DNA from: Cryoendolithus antarcticus
Taxonomy: Eukaryota; Ascomycota; Dothideomycetes; Cladosporiales; Cladosporiaceae
DNA length: 64,000 bases
Reading direction: 5' to 3'
NCBI GenBank assembly: GCA_002077065.1
Contig: NAJO01000002.1
Coordinates: forward strand, 992,001-1,056,000
Every line of letters starts with the position of its first letter. Within the stretch, counting starts at the first letter, position 1. Below the pieces are notes generated by a model that searched no databases, was not told where the DNA came from, and saw only the letters and a list, made by a program, of their open reading frames with translations. Shown here piece after piece: positions 13,364-24,900 of this stretch. The translations under genes and the position numbers were made by a program.

Positions 13364-13932
13364 AGATGGATGAGAGGCGACCTTATGATGACCGAGCGAA
13401 CGTATGAAGGACCGCATCTCGCCAAGCTACATTATTTCCTATGTGTAAATACATGTTCAGGTCCATGGACTACTTTTGTCTCCAAAGGGCTAGGCCCTCA
13501 ATGCATCCTGCCCTTGGCAACCCAGAAGTAGGCAGAGCAAGATAGGCTTGCAGGGATGCATTGACGGTGCAGGGATGTACGCGTGGAGCCAACCCAGTCC
13601 TGGGGCCCGGGCTCCAGCTCCTAGCTCGTGTCTTCATGCACGACATTGGAGCTCCATCAACATCCACCGCGCCGACTTCCGTGCTATCCATCCAGCCATC
13701 TCACAATGCTGTGATTGCTTGCTTTCACTGCTGCACACCTTAATATCACCTACAGCACATACTCTTCACCCCACTCCACACTCCTTTAGCTAAGCTTAGC
13801 GCCGCCGACTATACCCCTACCCAGTCTTACACCACCGCCATCGAGCTCCCCCACCGTCTGACAGACAACACCGCACACCGCTCAGACCTTTGGATACCCT
13901 CACTCACCCTGTACACCGTCGCGACCGCCAGC
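13364..13932. other. Promoter and leader of the tricalbin gene
   Basis: 569 bp. The last 200 bp before 13933 are very rich in C and T (for example repeated cacc and ctcacc runs), typical of highly transcribed fungal promoters. No gene seen. Confidence 0.55.
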
Positions 13933-16900
13933 ATGCTCTCGGGCACGAGCAACGCTGAGCAAGTCTCCGAGCTCAAAACCCAGGGCGTCCTAGACGCAGC
14001 CCGCGATCCAAGCTCCAGCGTCACCTCAACTCAAGCCCAGGAGACCCTTCTCGCTCAGTCCAAAGCCTCCGGCGCAGCGGCATTCAGCTTCGACCCCAAT
14101 GCCTCCTCCGAGGAGAAAGCTGCCGTGGTGAAGGAGCGCGCCGAGGAGATCGGTAGACCGCATAGGAAACATGCCAATGCCGCGCTGGTGAGTGATGTGG
14201 ATGATGGAGTCACGGCTGGCTATGATCTGCCTGAGGCTTCGAGTGGGAAAGCTGGTGCTTTGGCTGTAGGAGAGGAGGGTCAGCATACGGCGAAGAAAGA
14301 GGAGTATGAGCGTGTTGGCTGGGCGCCTCGCTTCGGCAACCCAGCGGACAAGGATGAAGGCGGGACGATGCTGGATCATGAGACTTTTCTTGAGGGCAAG
14401 CTCGAGGACAAGTTCTTCGGCGACTGGTACCACAACACTGGCGTGATCATCTTTGCCTGTCTCGCTAGCTGGACTGTTGCGGTCCTTGGGGGTGGACTGG
14501 CATGGGTCTTTATCGTCATGGCTATCTGCGGGACCTACTACCGGACGTCTATCAGGAGAGTGAGGAGGAACTTCCGCGATGATATCACGCGCGAGCTGGC
14601 TAAGAGTCGGTTGGAGACTGATACCGAGAGCTTGGAGTGGATGAACAGCTTCCTGACGAAGTTCTGGCCAATCTACGCGCCCGTGCTGTGCAAAAGTATT
14701 GTGCAGTCTGTGGACCAGGTGCTGAGTACTTCCACACCTCCCTTCCTGGAGAGTCTAAAGATGACTTTCTTCACGCTCGGCACGAAGCCGCCTCGGATGG
14801 AGCATGTGAAAACATATCCCCGAGAAGAGGACGATATCGTAATGATGGACTGGCGGTTCAGCTTCAATCCCAATGATGTTGCGGATCTCACACAGGCGCA
14901 GATCGCGAAGAAGGTCAATCCCAAGATCGTGCTGGAAGTGCGCATTGGCAAGGCGATGATCTCGAAGGGTCTTGATATCATCGTGGAGGACATGGCTTGC
15001 AGCGGAATCATGAGAGTGAAGATGAAGCTGCAACTAGAATTCCCGCATATCAACCGCGTGGAGATCTGCTTCCTGGAGCGCCCGACTTTCGACTATGTCT
15101 GCAAGCCGCTTGGAGGCGAGACTTTTGGCTTCGACATCAACTTCATGCCAGGTCTGGAGGGTTTCATTCAAGAGCAGATCCATGCTAATTTGGCGCCGAT
15201 GCTTTATGCGCCAAATGTCTTCCCGATTGAGGTTGCAAAGATGCTGTCTGGCAGTGCTGTCGATCAGGCCATTGGTGTACTGCAAGTCACCTTCCACGGT
15301 GCGCAGGGCTTAAAGAACAACGACAAGTTCTCTGGTACTCCGGATCCTTACGCAGTCGTCAGCATTGCTGGTCGACAGGCGCTCGGGAAAACGAAGACTG
15401 TCGAGCAGAACGCCAATCCTCGATGGAACGAGACTGTGAATGTGGTGCTCACTAGCCTGCGCGAGCCACTTACGATTGCAGTCTACGACTACAACGAGTA
15501 CCGCAAGGACAAGGAGCTTGGTGTTTGCACTTTCAACCTCGAGCAGCTGGAAACTGACCAGGAGCACGAGAACCAGCACCTAGAAGTCATGGCTGCTGGC
15601 CGCCCTCGTGGTGTCGTGCAGTGCGACATTCGTTTCTTCCCAGTACTCGAGGGCCAGAAGCTGCAAGATGGCACCATCGAGCCACCTCCAGAGTCCATGA
15701 CGGGTATCGCCAAGTTCACCATTGAGCAGGCGAAGGATCTGGACGGTACAAAGTCCCTCGTCGGCCAGCTTAGCCCCTATGCCGTACTATTGCTGAACGG
15801 CAAGGAGATCCAGATCTCGCAGAAGATGAAAAAGACGAACAACCCTATCTGGCCAGACGCTACCAAAGAGCTGCTCATCACTGACCGCAAGAAGGCTAAG
15901 CTCGGCCTGGTGATTAAAGACGACAGAGACCTTGCAGCCGATCCCATCATTGGCAACTACCAGATCAAGCTGGACGATATGCTCGAGCTTATGAGCAAGG
16001 GCCAAGAATGGTACAGTCTCGCTGGCGCCAAGACCGGGCGTGCGAAGATGATGCTCCAGTGGAAGCCCGTCGCTCTGAAGGGCGCTCTCGGCGGCTCGGG
16101 AGGCTATGTAACGCCCATCGGTGTCATGCGCTTCCACTTCAAATCTGGCAAGGATTTGAAGAATCTTGATACCGTGGGCAAGTCGGATCCGTATGGTCGT
16201 GTCAGCTTGTCCGGGATGCAGAAGGGCAGGACAGTGACGTTCAAGAACAATCTGAACCCGGAGTGGGATGAGATCTTCTACGTACCTGTGCACACTACCA
16301 GAGAAAAGCTGGTTGTGGAGGTCATGGACGAGGAGAATGTGGGCAAGGACCGCACGATGGGTCAGATTGAGATCGCCACGTCAGACTATGTTGAGCAGGG
16401 CGAGGATGGAGAGTACCTCATCCACGATACCAAGGACAAGCTCATCACGCGCCAGCTTCGTATTGGCACTGGAACACCGAAAGGCACAATCAATTTCACC
16501 GTGGCATTCTACCCTACCATCCCGACTGTCGACCCCGAAGACGAGGAGGACGAGCCCAAGAAGAGCAGTCTTGATGTCCCGAGGGAGACTACGGAAGTCA
16601 ATGGCGTTGCGAGTAGAGTTCGCAGCGACACGACTACAAGTGTCAAGACCGCTTCAAGTGCGAATGGGGAGAAGGCGCTGCAGAAGGTGCTAGCCGCTGG
16701 CGAGAAGGAGCAGACTGAGACGGATGACGTGCAGGCACCTGTTACGCCGAAGCTCAAGATTGGGGTGGAAGATTTGACGAAGTATGGTAAGTTGCCCTGC
16801 ATTCCTACCCGAGTCCTGAAGTACTCATATACTGACATGGTTCACAGAATCGGGCCTTGTCATCTTCAAGATCATCGATGGCGAGTTCGCGCATACAAAC

Positions 16901-18502
16901 TGCCATCTCGAGGTTCTTATGGATGATATGCTGTTCCCGTCCTTCACATCGGCCAAAGCCAAGTCCCGACAACACAACTTCAACGAGACTGGCGACGCCG
17001 TGGTCCGCGAACTCGATTTGTCCCGCATCACACTTCGCCTGGTCTCCGAGATTGACAAGCAAGGCGATAACAACGAGGAGCACGTTCAGGCGAAGCTTGC
17101 TGGACCCGTGCTAGATACCCTGCGCCGCGGCCTCTACACTCCCACGCAACTCTCACTCCGTGGCAAGGACGGACGAGAGAGCAAAGTGACAGTCAGCCTC
17201 CGATTCCTGCCTCTTCGCATGTCCCTTGACCCCAGCGAAAGCTTCAACAACTCCGGCTCCCTGCGTGTAGAAGTTCTAGACGCCGCCGACTTGCCCGCAG
17301 CAGACCGCAACGGCTTCTCAGACCCATACTGCAAATTCCGCCTCAACGACAAGGAAGTCTACAAGACGAAGACGCAGAAGAAGACGCTTCATCCGGCTTG
17401 GAACGAGTTTTTCGAAGTCCCCGTCCGGAGTCGCACGGGTGCCAAGTTTGGCGTGGACGTGTATGACTGGGACTTTGGCGACAAAGCTGATCATCTCGGC
17501 TCTGCGCCTATTGATCTTACGCTACTTGAGCCGTTCCAGGCGCGCGAAGTGACCATAGGTCTCGATGGCAAGTCTGGGGCTGTGCGTCTCAAGCTGCTCT
17601 TCCGCGCTGAGTACGTAGTCCGCTCGCGCCAAGGCTCCTCGACCTTTAGCGGCACCTTCAGCCAGCCCGGCAAAGTCATCGGCGCACCTGTCAAGGGTGT
17701 AGGCAAAGGCGCCGTGCTGGTCGGAGGTGGTGTAGCCAAGACCGCGGGCTTCCTTGGACGAGGCTTCAAGCGCCGCACTGCGAGTCATGCTGAGAACTCA
17801 CCCATCCAAGAGAACGGCAGCGCTGAGCCGCGCACGGCAGGGATCGTGGATATGCGTGAAACGAGTATGGACGCTGGTGGCCCTCCACAGACCCCCAACG
17901 GCCACGTACCCACAGTGTCTGTCGACGGGGCCGCTGCCTCGCTCGGCTCCTCTGGGAAGGAGCTGCCGGCTACGCCATCGCCAATGCATAACAGGCAGCG
18001 GAGCTTCGGCGCGATGTCGCAGCAGTCCCCTGCACCGGGTGGAGCGGAGCCGGGCACGGCATCTATCTCAGTGTTATCCGCGAAGGGTTTCGGTGACGAC
18101 ACGAAAATCGAGGTGCACGTTGGCCATGACAGCTCCAAGGGGCCGACTCAAGTTCTCAAGACTAAAGCCGCCAAGCCTTCGAAGACCGGGGAAGCGGTGT
18201 TTGGTGAGGGCGAAGACACCAAGCGCGTTCCCTGCTTCGCCTCAGATGCCTTCCGCGTAAGCGTCAAAGAGCACAAGACCTTCGGCTCTGGCGATGATCT
18301 TGGCGAAGCGACGTTCTACGTGTCTGATACCGGCGCTGGTGGACCGAAGGAGATCACCGTCGGCAAGGGCATAGTCGTGCTCCACAGCTCCTTCCAACCC
18401 GCCGAAGCTGGCAGCATGATGGACTCGCCTAAGGGACAGAAGTCCTTGGGTCGATTCATGAGTAGGCGGGAGAGGAGCGTGACGCCTGGAGCGCAGGGCT
18501 AG
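13933..18502 (+). CDS. Tricalbin-like SMP/C2-domain ER-plasma membrane tether
   Basis: Orthologue of yeast tricalbins (extended synaptotagmins), ER proteins that bridge to the plasma membrane and transfer lipids through an SMP domain. Two exons, 13933-16786 and 16848-18502, separated by a 61-nt intron; the product is 1502 aa. After a disordered N-terminus, a membrane hairpin lies at about residues 163-205 (NTGVIIFACLASWTVAVLGG, then AWVFIVMAICGTYY). The SMP domain covers about 230-440 (SLEWMNSFLTKFWPIYAPVL to MPGLEGFIQEQIHANLAPML). At least four C2 domains follow: about 447-575 (KFSGTPDPYAVVSIAG), 588-690, 730-850 (GKSDPYGRVSLSG) and 1098-1200 (RNGFSDPYCKFRLND). A further C2-like fold precedes the fourth, and a degenerate C-terminal one lies near 1380-1480. 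The second C2 lacks the usual acidic calcium ligands (QLSPYAV). Size and order match tricalbins well. Confidence 0.93.
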
Positions 18503-19592
18503 AAGCCTGTGGAGGCCACGGTCCAGCTGGCACGGGGACTGGCTGGGAGGAAGAGCTCGCTGCCGCAGCTTGTTGGGGAACAAGCGGGATTGGGACGGCG
18601 GTGGGAGAGTGTAAGCCGAATCAGCCTGCTGAGAGAAGGTGGACTGAGGAAATCTTTGGGCAGTCTCAGGGAGCGGAGAGATTCTTCGAGAATGTCTCGC
18701 GGGCGTGCAACAGAGTGGGGACTACGAGATGAGAAGGCGTGAGTGTTTCTTGGGGGAGTTTGGGGCCGCGGCTGAGATATCCTGAGATTGGGCACAGCGA
18801 GACAAAGCTGTGCGTAGTGCATGTAGCTTGTTGGTAATGTATAGATCATACCCCAAATCTTTTGACAGCGTGAAACATGAGGAACTGCTATCGTCACCTA
18901 AGCTGCGACAGCGACTTGCCGTACTACTGCGCCCTGCCATCAATCACTCCACGTTGTGGGTAAGGCATCAACTGATATCAGGCAGAATTTGTGTCTGGCT
19001 GCCTGAATCCTTCAATGCCACCTACCTGCAGCCAACCAAATCCCCTGCCAGGAGGCTGGATCCCGGGAGATTGTCGATGCTCACAACGCGGAGACATCTC
19101 TCAGTCTGCGGATAGTGTGTTCTGCTTGACGGTGATGTGATCTCGAGTCCATGCAAGTGCCGCAGCGGCGCGTAACTCGAATTATGGCAGAAGAAATGCT
19201 CTGGACTCTGATGTTGAGAATTGTGTAGCGGGAGTGTTGGTGTGTCGGCTCCCGACGATCTGGGCTGTGCTACAGGGCTGCCAGGCCACAGGATAAGATC
19301 TGCTTCCTGCAACCTCCAGCTTCATCGTCACTCCTAATATGTTCCCTTCGCCTGTGATTGGAATCTCGACAATCGACACCGGCTGCTCCACCTATACTTG
19401 CTCAGTAGCATGGGAGCTGCCTTTGTCTCCATGCATGCGTCTACTGTAGCCCAAACACTAAGGCGCTGCTGGCAGGCATATCTTAAATTTTCGTAGGTCC
19501 TCCGCCACACGATCTGAGCTGGGCGACTCATCAAGCCCTACGTCTCTACAAGGGCAAATTCCCCGACCCTACCGTGATCTGAAGACCACGCC
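18503..19592. other. Intergenic, nothing recognised
   Basis: 1.09 kb between tricalbin and the second PQ-loop gene, both on plus. The first 250 bp are probably the tricalbin 3' UTR. Minus-strand frames here (up to 132 codons) look random. Confidence 0.5.
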
Positions 19593-20685
19593 ATGGTCGG
19601 CTGTTTCAGCGGCAAGCCGGATCCGAATGACGAGTGGAACGGTGCTTGGGATTGCTTGATCTACATATAGTAAGCGATCACGCTCCCTCTACATCTCCGT
19701 TCAGCGGACTCGCTGCTCACGGAATCCCAGCGCTCTGTACGCTGCCCTAGCGTTGCTGTCCCTCCTCTCCTATCTGCCTCAGCCGATCCTCAACCAGCGA
19801 AGACGTAGCACCGAAGGCCTTTCGCCAGAATGGGCATTGTGGCTTGTTGTTGGTACCGCGTATCGAGTAAGTTGGAAGCCTGCCCATGTCACTTCCTGGG
19901 GACGCGCTCTGATTGCCGTTGATTTCTGTAGCTTCTCGCTGCGAGCCTTGTCACACTCTCGAACCACACAGTTCGCCTGCCCTTCGGCGGTAATACCGGC
20001 TGGCTAAGTGGACCGTACTGGGGATTCTGGGGTGGGGGTGTTCTGGTACTCATCTACGAGCTGATCGCCACCTCGATTACGCTGGCGCAGACAGCATTAC
20101 TGCCGCATCAGAGACCTCTCGACATCTCTCCAACGTCCAGGACTCTACTGTGGGGTTGTGTGGCTACCACAGCTGGGAGTCTGATGGCTATGGCGTTGTC
20201 TAACAATGGCGCTGAGAAGTTTGGACGGGAGGGGTGGAGTGGAGATGACTTCGTGCGTACCCCCACATCTTCGCTGAACCGATTCATCTAGCCTACAGGG
20301 CTTCTGACTTCTCACCTCGAACCAGGTCAGCACTCTCAACTTGGTCACAATCTTGGCCAGTCTCTGCAAGTATGTCCCCCAAGCGCGCCTCAATCGCCAG
20401 CGCAAGTCCACCAACGGCTTCTCGAAGCTGCAGATCTGGTTTGATGCAGTGGCTTGGCTGCCACTCGTGGCGATGTGGATCCTTACAGCCATTCGGGAAC
20501 TGTGGCGTGGCGGGGGTCCGCGTATTGGCATGCAATGGCTGAATTTTGTTTGCTCTCTTGGGTCGTTCGCTGGAGATGGGTGGTTGCTGTGGCAGTGGTG
20601 GAGGTACCGTGGAGGAGAGGGGAGCGGGGGGAGGTCACAGGTTGAGGGCGAGGAGGCGGGGGAAAGGGCGCCGCTGTTGAGATGA
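19593..20685 (+). CDS. PQ-loop repeat membrane transporter (copy 2)
   Basis: Second PQ-loop transporter, 297 aa, in the opposite orientation to copy 1 and 10.5 kb away. Four exons: 19593-19669, 19731-19866, 19932-20252 and 20326-20685, with introns of 61, 65 and 73 nt. Exons 2 and 3 are 136 and 321 nt, the same as in copy 1, and all three intron phases (2, 0, 0) agree. The N-terminus MVGCFSGKPDPNDEWNGAWD is typical of fungal members. The PQ loops are SYLPQPILNQRRRSTEGLS and KYVPQARLNRQRKSTNGFS. SFAGDGWLLWQWWRYRGG matches the WQWW(R/T)YRG of copy 1, and the C-terminus ends ERAPLLR, a dileucine-like vacuolar signal. It is likely a vacuolar amino-acid exporter, substrate unknown. Confidence 0.87.
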
Positions 20686-21512
20686 GACGATTGCCGAGGA
20701 AGGTGCGAGTGGGCGGACTTGAAGCGCATCTTCACCGTGTCTGGAAAGCCGGTGATGCGCGCATTTACTATGAAACTCTAATCTGCCATCTGGCAATGGT
20801 GAAGCAGCTGAAATGTGCCGGCGGTGATGAAGCACAGCAGTCAGTCTTGATTGAAGCTGAGACCAACCTCTGATCTCTCGATGAAGCACCGCACCACCAA
20901 GCGGCACGTGGAGCGGGCGCATCGGAGCTCAAGACAGGCGATGTTCGCTTTCGAGAGCTGAGGCGTCGGCATATCGTTGCGTCAGTGGCCGAATAACGGG
21001 ATGGTCTCTCACGGAGTTACCGAAGTACTCCGTTGTCGCAGTGTCACTGGAAGGAGCACATGCCAGAGGCACACAGAAGGAGAGATGGCCAGATGTTGTG
21101 CCACAAGTCATTCGCGGATGGGTGTTTCAGTGATGCCCCATGTTAATACTGTACGTATGAGGCAGCATATGAGCGCATGGGAGGGCAGTAGAGCACGGTG
21201 AGATAGTATTCAGCGAGATCACTTTCCATTCATGAGCTTAAGTATGCTGGTCTACCTGCACGCAGGGGCCGCTCATCACACCCGCCTCGGTACCGCCTCT
21301 TCACTCACAACGCCGACAGATCCCTCGTGTTGATGATATAGTGGAATGCATCACCATCCACCCACCCAGTTCCAGTCCCACACTGATCGATGGCCCAGAA
21401 GATGCCTCTGCAAAGCTCGGGGTCGATTTTTCTGGGCAGATTCTCAGTGTTCGTGACACTCAGCTCAGTCTCGATGGTGTGTTTCGCGAAGGTGGTGTTT
21501 TGAGCGTATGGC
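20686..21512. other. Convergent intergenic region
   Basis: 827 bp between the 3' ends of PQ-loop copy 2 and the DUF2293 gene. Small frames on both strands resemble nothing; nothing else seen. Confidence 0.5.
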
Positions 21513-22211
21513 TCATCGGAAGGCAAAGTTCGCAACCGTCTCCTTCCCGCCTAGATACGTGAGCTCCACTCCTCGCAGGATGGCGGCTTCCTCACGCTCG
21601 AGCAGATCATGCACCCGGCAGAAAGCTAGCTGCTCACGACCAGTCATCTCCAAGGGCAGCCAGCTGGTCAAGATCGCCCGCAAGCTTGACTGGACTGCCT
21701 CTCGAGCATCTTGTATTGCTCTCCAGGTCTCAGTAGCCTGCGCCTGCTCCAAGCGTAGTCTGTAGGATGTCCAGTATAATAGTGCATACTGCACAACTGC
21801 CTCTTCCACAGCGGACGTCGATGGGCTTCTTCCGGCCAAGGCCAGGCGCATCGCAACTTTCTGGGCACCAATGCCAGGCATGCGTGGGAAATGCTCCAGC
21901 ACCAGGCTGTGTGATCGGTCCAGGTTCTCTCGGTCAATAGCGCTACGATGTCGCCATTGCTCAGTCAGTGACTGCTTTGTCAGTGTCTCCACCTCTCCCA
22001 GGATGTGCGAAGGTATGACGATACCGACGTGGTCGCTTCGCTCATACGAATCGTACACATTGTACAAGATTCTACCCTGGGCGAGTGTCAGCTGGTGGCA
22101 TAGGTTTACTGTGTCATACAGCCAGATGGGAATGAAGCTATGGGCGGGTGGGAGAAGAGTCTGTGTGGTCAGCGTGAGTATATTGTTGTACTCCTGATCT
22201 TGGCGAACCAT
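21513..22211 (-). CDS. DUF2293-like protein
   Basis: Intronless frame of 232 residues with an ATG at 22211. The middle contains LEHFPRMPGIGAQKVAMRLA, followed by a weak glycine-rich stretch and VEEAVVQYALLYWTSYRLRL, then REAVQSSLRAILTSWLP. This spacing (FPxxP..A..IA, then AV...RH/..T.Y, then a helix ending in L..W) matches my recollection of DUF2293, a domain common in fungal proteins and some bacteria with no known function. The first 80 residues have no known motif. No transmembrane segment or signal peptide is evident. The gene lies tail-to-tail with PQ-loop copy 2 and upstream of the TENA-like gene. The family call is moderate and rests on pattern alone. Confidence 0.6.
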   Translation of the reverse strand: MVRQDQEYNNILTLTTQTLLPPAHSFIPIWLYDTVNLCHQLTLAQGRILYNVYDSYERSDHVGIVIPSHILGEVETLTKQSLTEQWRHRSAIDRENLDRSHSLVLEHFPRMPGIGAQKVAMRLALAGRSPSTSAVEEAVVQYALLYWTSYRLRLEQAQATETWRAIQDAREAVQSSLRAILTSWLPLEMTGREQLAFCRVHDLLEREEAAILRGVELTYLGGKETVANFAFR

Positions 22212-22580
22212 GATGTCGGATTGACTTGGAGGTTCGACGATTGCTAGAAGGGTGGGAATGGGCTTTGGGTTGAGTGGAGTTGTCTTTCAGTCTCTCATCG
22301 TGCGCCAACACAGCACTGTACCTCAGCAGTCGTTCTTTGTCTTCTCATCCAGCAATATAAGCATATCGTGTAATCATACTCGCTTTGTCCTTTGACCTTC
22401 ACGCCCACTGCTCTATCTTGGTCACGTGAGCTCCACTGACCGCACTCCGCCTGGCTAGAATACCAAGTGCTGTACTCTTCCCTTCTCTTCCAGCAATACA
22501 AAAGCGATGAACACATCTGCTGTCGTTCTGTCATGCGAGGCTGAGCCATCGCGCTCAGAAGAAGCGCAGAAGAAATTCGG
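22212..22580. other. Intergenic, nothing recognised
   Basis: 369 bp between two minus-strand genes; it should carry the DUF2293 promoter and the TENA-like 3' end. A string of minus-strand codons is interrupted by stops, and no gene is supported. Confidence 0.5.
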
Positions 22581-24900
22581 CTAAAAGTTGTGCTCGGCCA
22601 TCATCTGCAGCTCCTTCAAAGAGAAACTGTCATCTTCCGGCCAGCCGTCGTCGGACCTTGATTGCACCGGTATATTGGCATAGGATCTGCGGACTCCTAC
22701 TGCCACCTTCGGTTGCGGCGTTGGCGCCTTCTGCACATACTTCTCCAACGCTGGGTCCAAGTTGGGACCGAGAACTCCAGGAGACGGACCGCCACGCGCA
22801 GGTGGCAAGGTTTTCTGCTGCAACTCGCCTAGAGGGGTCTGCTAGCCCACCTGTAGGTTCGCCGCCTGCACAGCTCCCAGCCCGGTGCCGCCGAACGGGG
22901 AGTCCATGGACTCGCCGTGGGCGTCCTGGTCGTTGGTGTCGTTGTCTTCGTCTTCGTCGTCATCTTGGATCTGGATGGTTCCGCCATTGTTGCGGGAGCT
23001 GCTGGCGCCGACATTGGTGTGAGTGCCGGAGCTAGATTTGCCGACGACTGGCGAGACGCTGGCACCCATGTTACTCATGTCGAGGTCGTCTTGCTCGCTT
23101 CCCATGCCATCGACGGCGGGCCAGAGGCGCTCCCATAGCCAGATGGCTTGCTTAAAGACTGTCTCACAACGGGCCATCTCTTCACGCCCATTGCCAGAGG
23201 TCTGCGAGTTGGCGAGCTCGTCTACGATGGCACGGCACGCGTCGACAAACTTACTGAAGGCGGGTGAGGTCCAGTTCGGAACGAGGGACTGGTGGAGGGC
23301 CGCGAGATGTGGCTCGCTCGAGCCAGCTGTGGAGCTCTGAGCGTAGGGATTGGTGGCGTTGCCGGGTCCGGTGGTAAGGTAGGAGGGCAGAGAGTACGTG
23401 GAGCTCGGCATGGTGTTGGTGAAGGTGCTGGCATAGTGCCAGGAGGTGCGATAGAGCTGATAAGGAGTCAGTGATGAGTTCATCGAACAGGGCTGGAGCA
23501 TGTGCTTACATGCTCGGTCACCCACAACAGCACCAAGCCTTCGAGCAGCGAAGCGCTGTGAGCGGAAGCACCGGCGAAGAGATCGAGGTAAGCCTTTGTC
23601 ACAGGCTTCGGATTATCCTTACCAATCTGCAAGCCGAACTTCTGCGCCGTCGCCTCGAAGAAGGTCATCTCACGCCGAACATTATTCAGCGTGCTGATCA
23701 GGAGGTCAAGGACACGGTAGCTGGTATTCTGCTGACTGTTGGCCGTGACAGGCAGACGGACTTTGCCGATGAGATTGCCAATGAACGCAACGAAGCCACG
23801 TGAGATGTGATGATCCTGAGTGAGCCACTGTTGGAGAGCTGATGCGGAGAGAGTGCCACAGCCAGCATGTGAGAGGAACGCCTGCTGCGTGGCGCTCGTG
23901 ACTGCAGAAGCTTCGCGGCTGAGCAGGTGAGTGGCAAGCGATGGAGTCGGACGAGCTGGCGCAGCTGGGCGAGAGGGCGTCGTGGCATTACCACCGCTCA
24001 CACGAGGGCGCTTGTCTAGCCCCCTACGGCCAACAGAGATCCCCGGGTTGGGTGCCTTGCCACGCCAGATCTCACTACCATTGTTCTGGATGGCAGGTGC
24101 GCTCTTGCTCGCGTTGAAGCGGTCGAGGTCGCCGTTGTTCTTCGCGAGCTGGCCATCGACAGAGCTGAGGAAGTCATTGCAGGCGCTGAAGAGATGCTCG
24201 AGTTGGCGTGTCGAGTTCTTGGCCCGAACGAACCCACAGTACTTGCAGCGAACGCGGACGCACTACAGTCGTGTCAGTGACGAGATGTAAGGCGACATTT
24301 TGGATAGCTTACTTTCTGGCTCTCGTCGTAGTACTCTTCGTACGCCTGCGGAATTGGTCAACACGTAAGTTCATGTAAGTTCTTCTGTGATGTGGCGTAC
24401 GTCTTTCTGATAGTCTAGCACTCAGTCAGTACGAGCAGATGATGTGGTGATGAGGTGTGCAAGGACATACCCTTCTGCATGACCTTGCCACCAGAAGGTC
24501 TGCTCGCAATCTCAGGCGTGTACTGCTGGGTCCCGTAACCCTGTTCGGGAGTTTGATCCTGCTGACTGTTCATGGTGAATATCAGTCAGCGGTCTCAAAT
24601 CATTGGAGATGTAAAGGATAACGCGTGGGGTGAAGTGAGAACTTACAGGCTGTCACGCGCCGAGCTATCTCGCTTATTGTACGAATTGTGGGGCGCTACA
24701 TCTCGCCCATTACCAGCCTGGCGCCAAGCAATGTACTGAGGGCAGGAGGCAAGATGGTCCTTCTTGCGCGCGAGGTTGCGGATGTTGCCTTGCCAGACAT
24801 TGCAGTGGATGCAGCGCGCGGTCTCGACGTGTCCGGCCTCGTTGTTCGGGTCGATGGAGACGAACTGACTGTGCGTGTACGTGTCAGGGGGACGAGGCAT
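22581..24900 (-). CDS. Two-finger C2HC protein fused to a TENA/THI-4-like (heme-oxygenase-fold) domain
   Basis: Predicted 656-aa protein of unknown role. Exons on minus: 24900-24647, 24565-24471, 24414-24401 (14 nt), 24345-24313, 24262-23510, 23456-22872 and 22817-22581. Finger 1 is CIHC..(19)..H..C (about residues 37-63, BED-like) in exon 1. Finger 2 is CKYC..H..C straight after exon 4 (about residues 136-161). About residues 215-370 form an all-helical region resembling TENA/THI-4 proteins, with WLTQDHHISRGFVAFIGNLI, LNNVRREMTFFEATAQKFGL and SAHSASLLEGLVLLWVTEH. The C-terminal third is acidic and disordered, ending SFSLKELQMMAEHNF. The microexon keeps frame only if both flanking introns (56 and 55 nt) are removed. 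The last intron is uncertain: a 54-nt intron with a weak gtgcag donor, or a 33-nt one; otherwise translation would stop at 22842. The start has a good context (gccaccATG). Confidence 0.72.

Noticed and set aside
18499..18897. 132-codon minus-strand open frame after tricalbin
   Set aside because: Covers the likely tricalbin 3' UTR in antisense and looks random.
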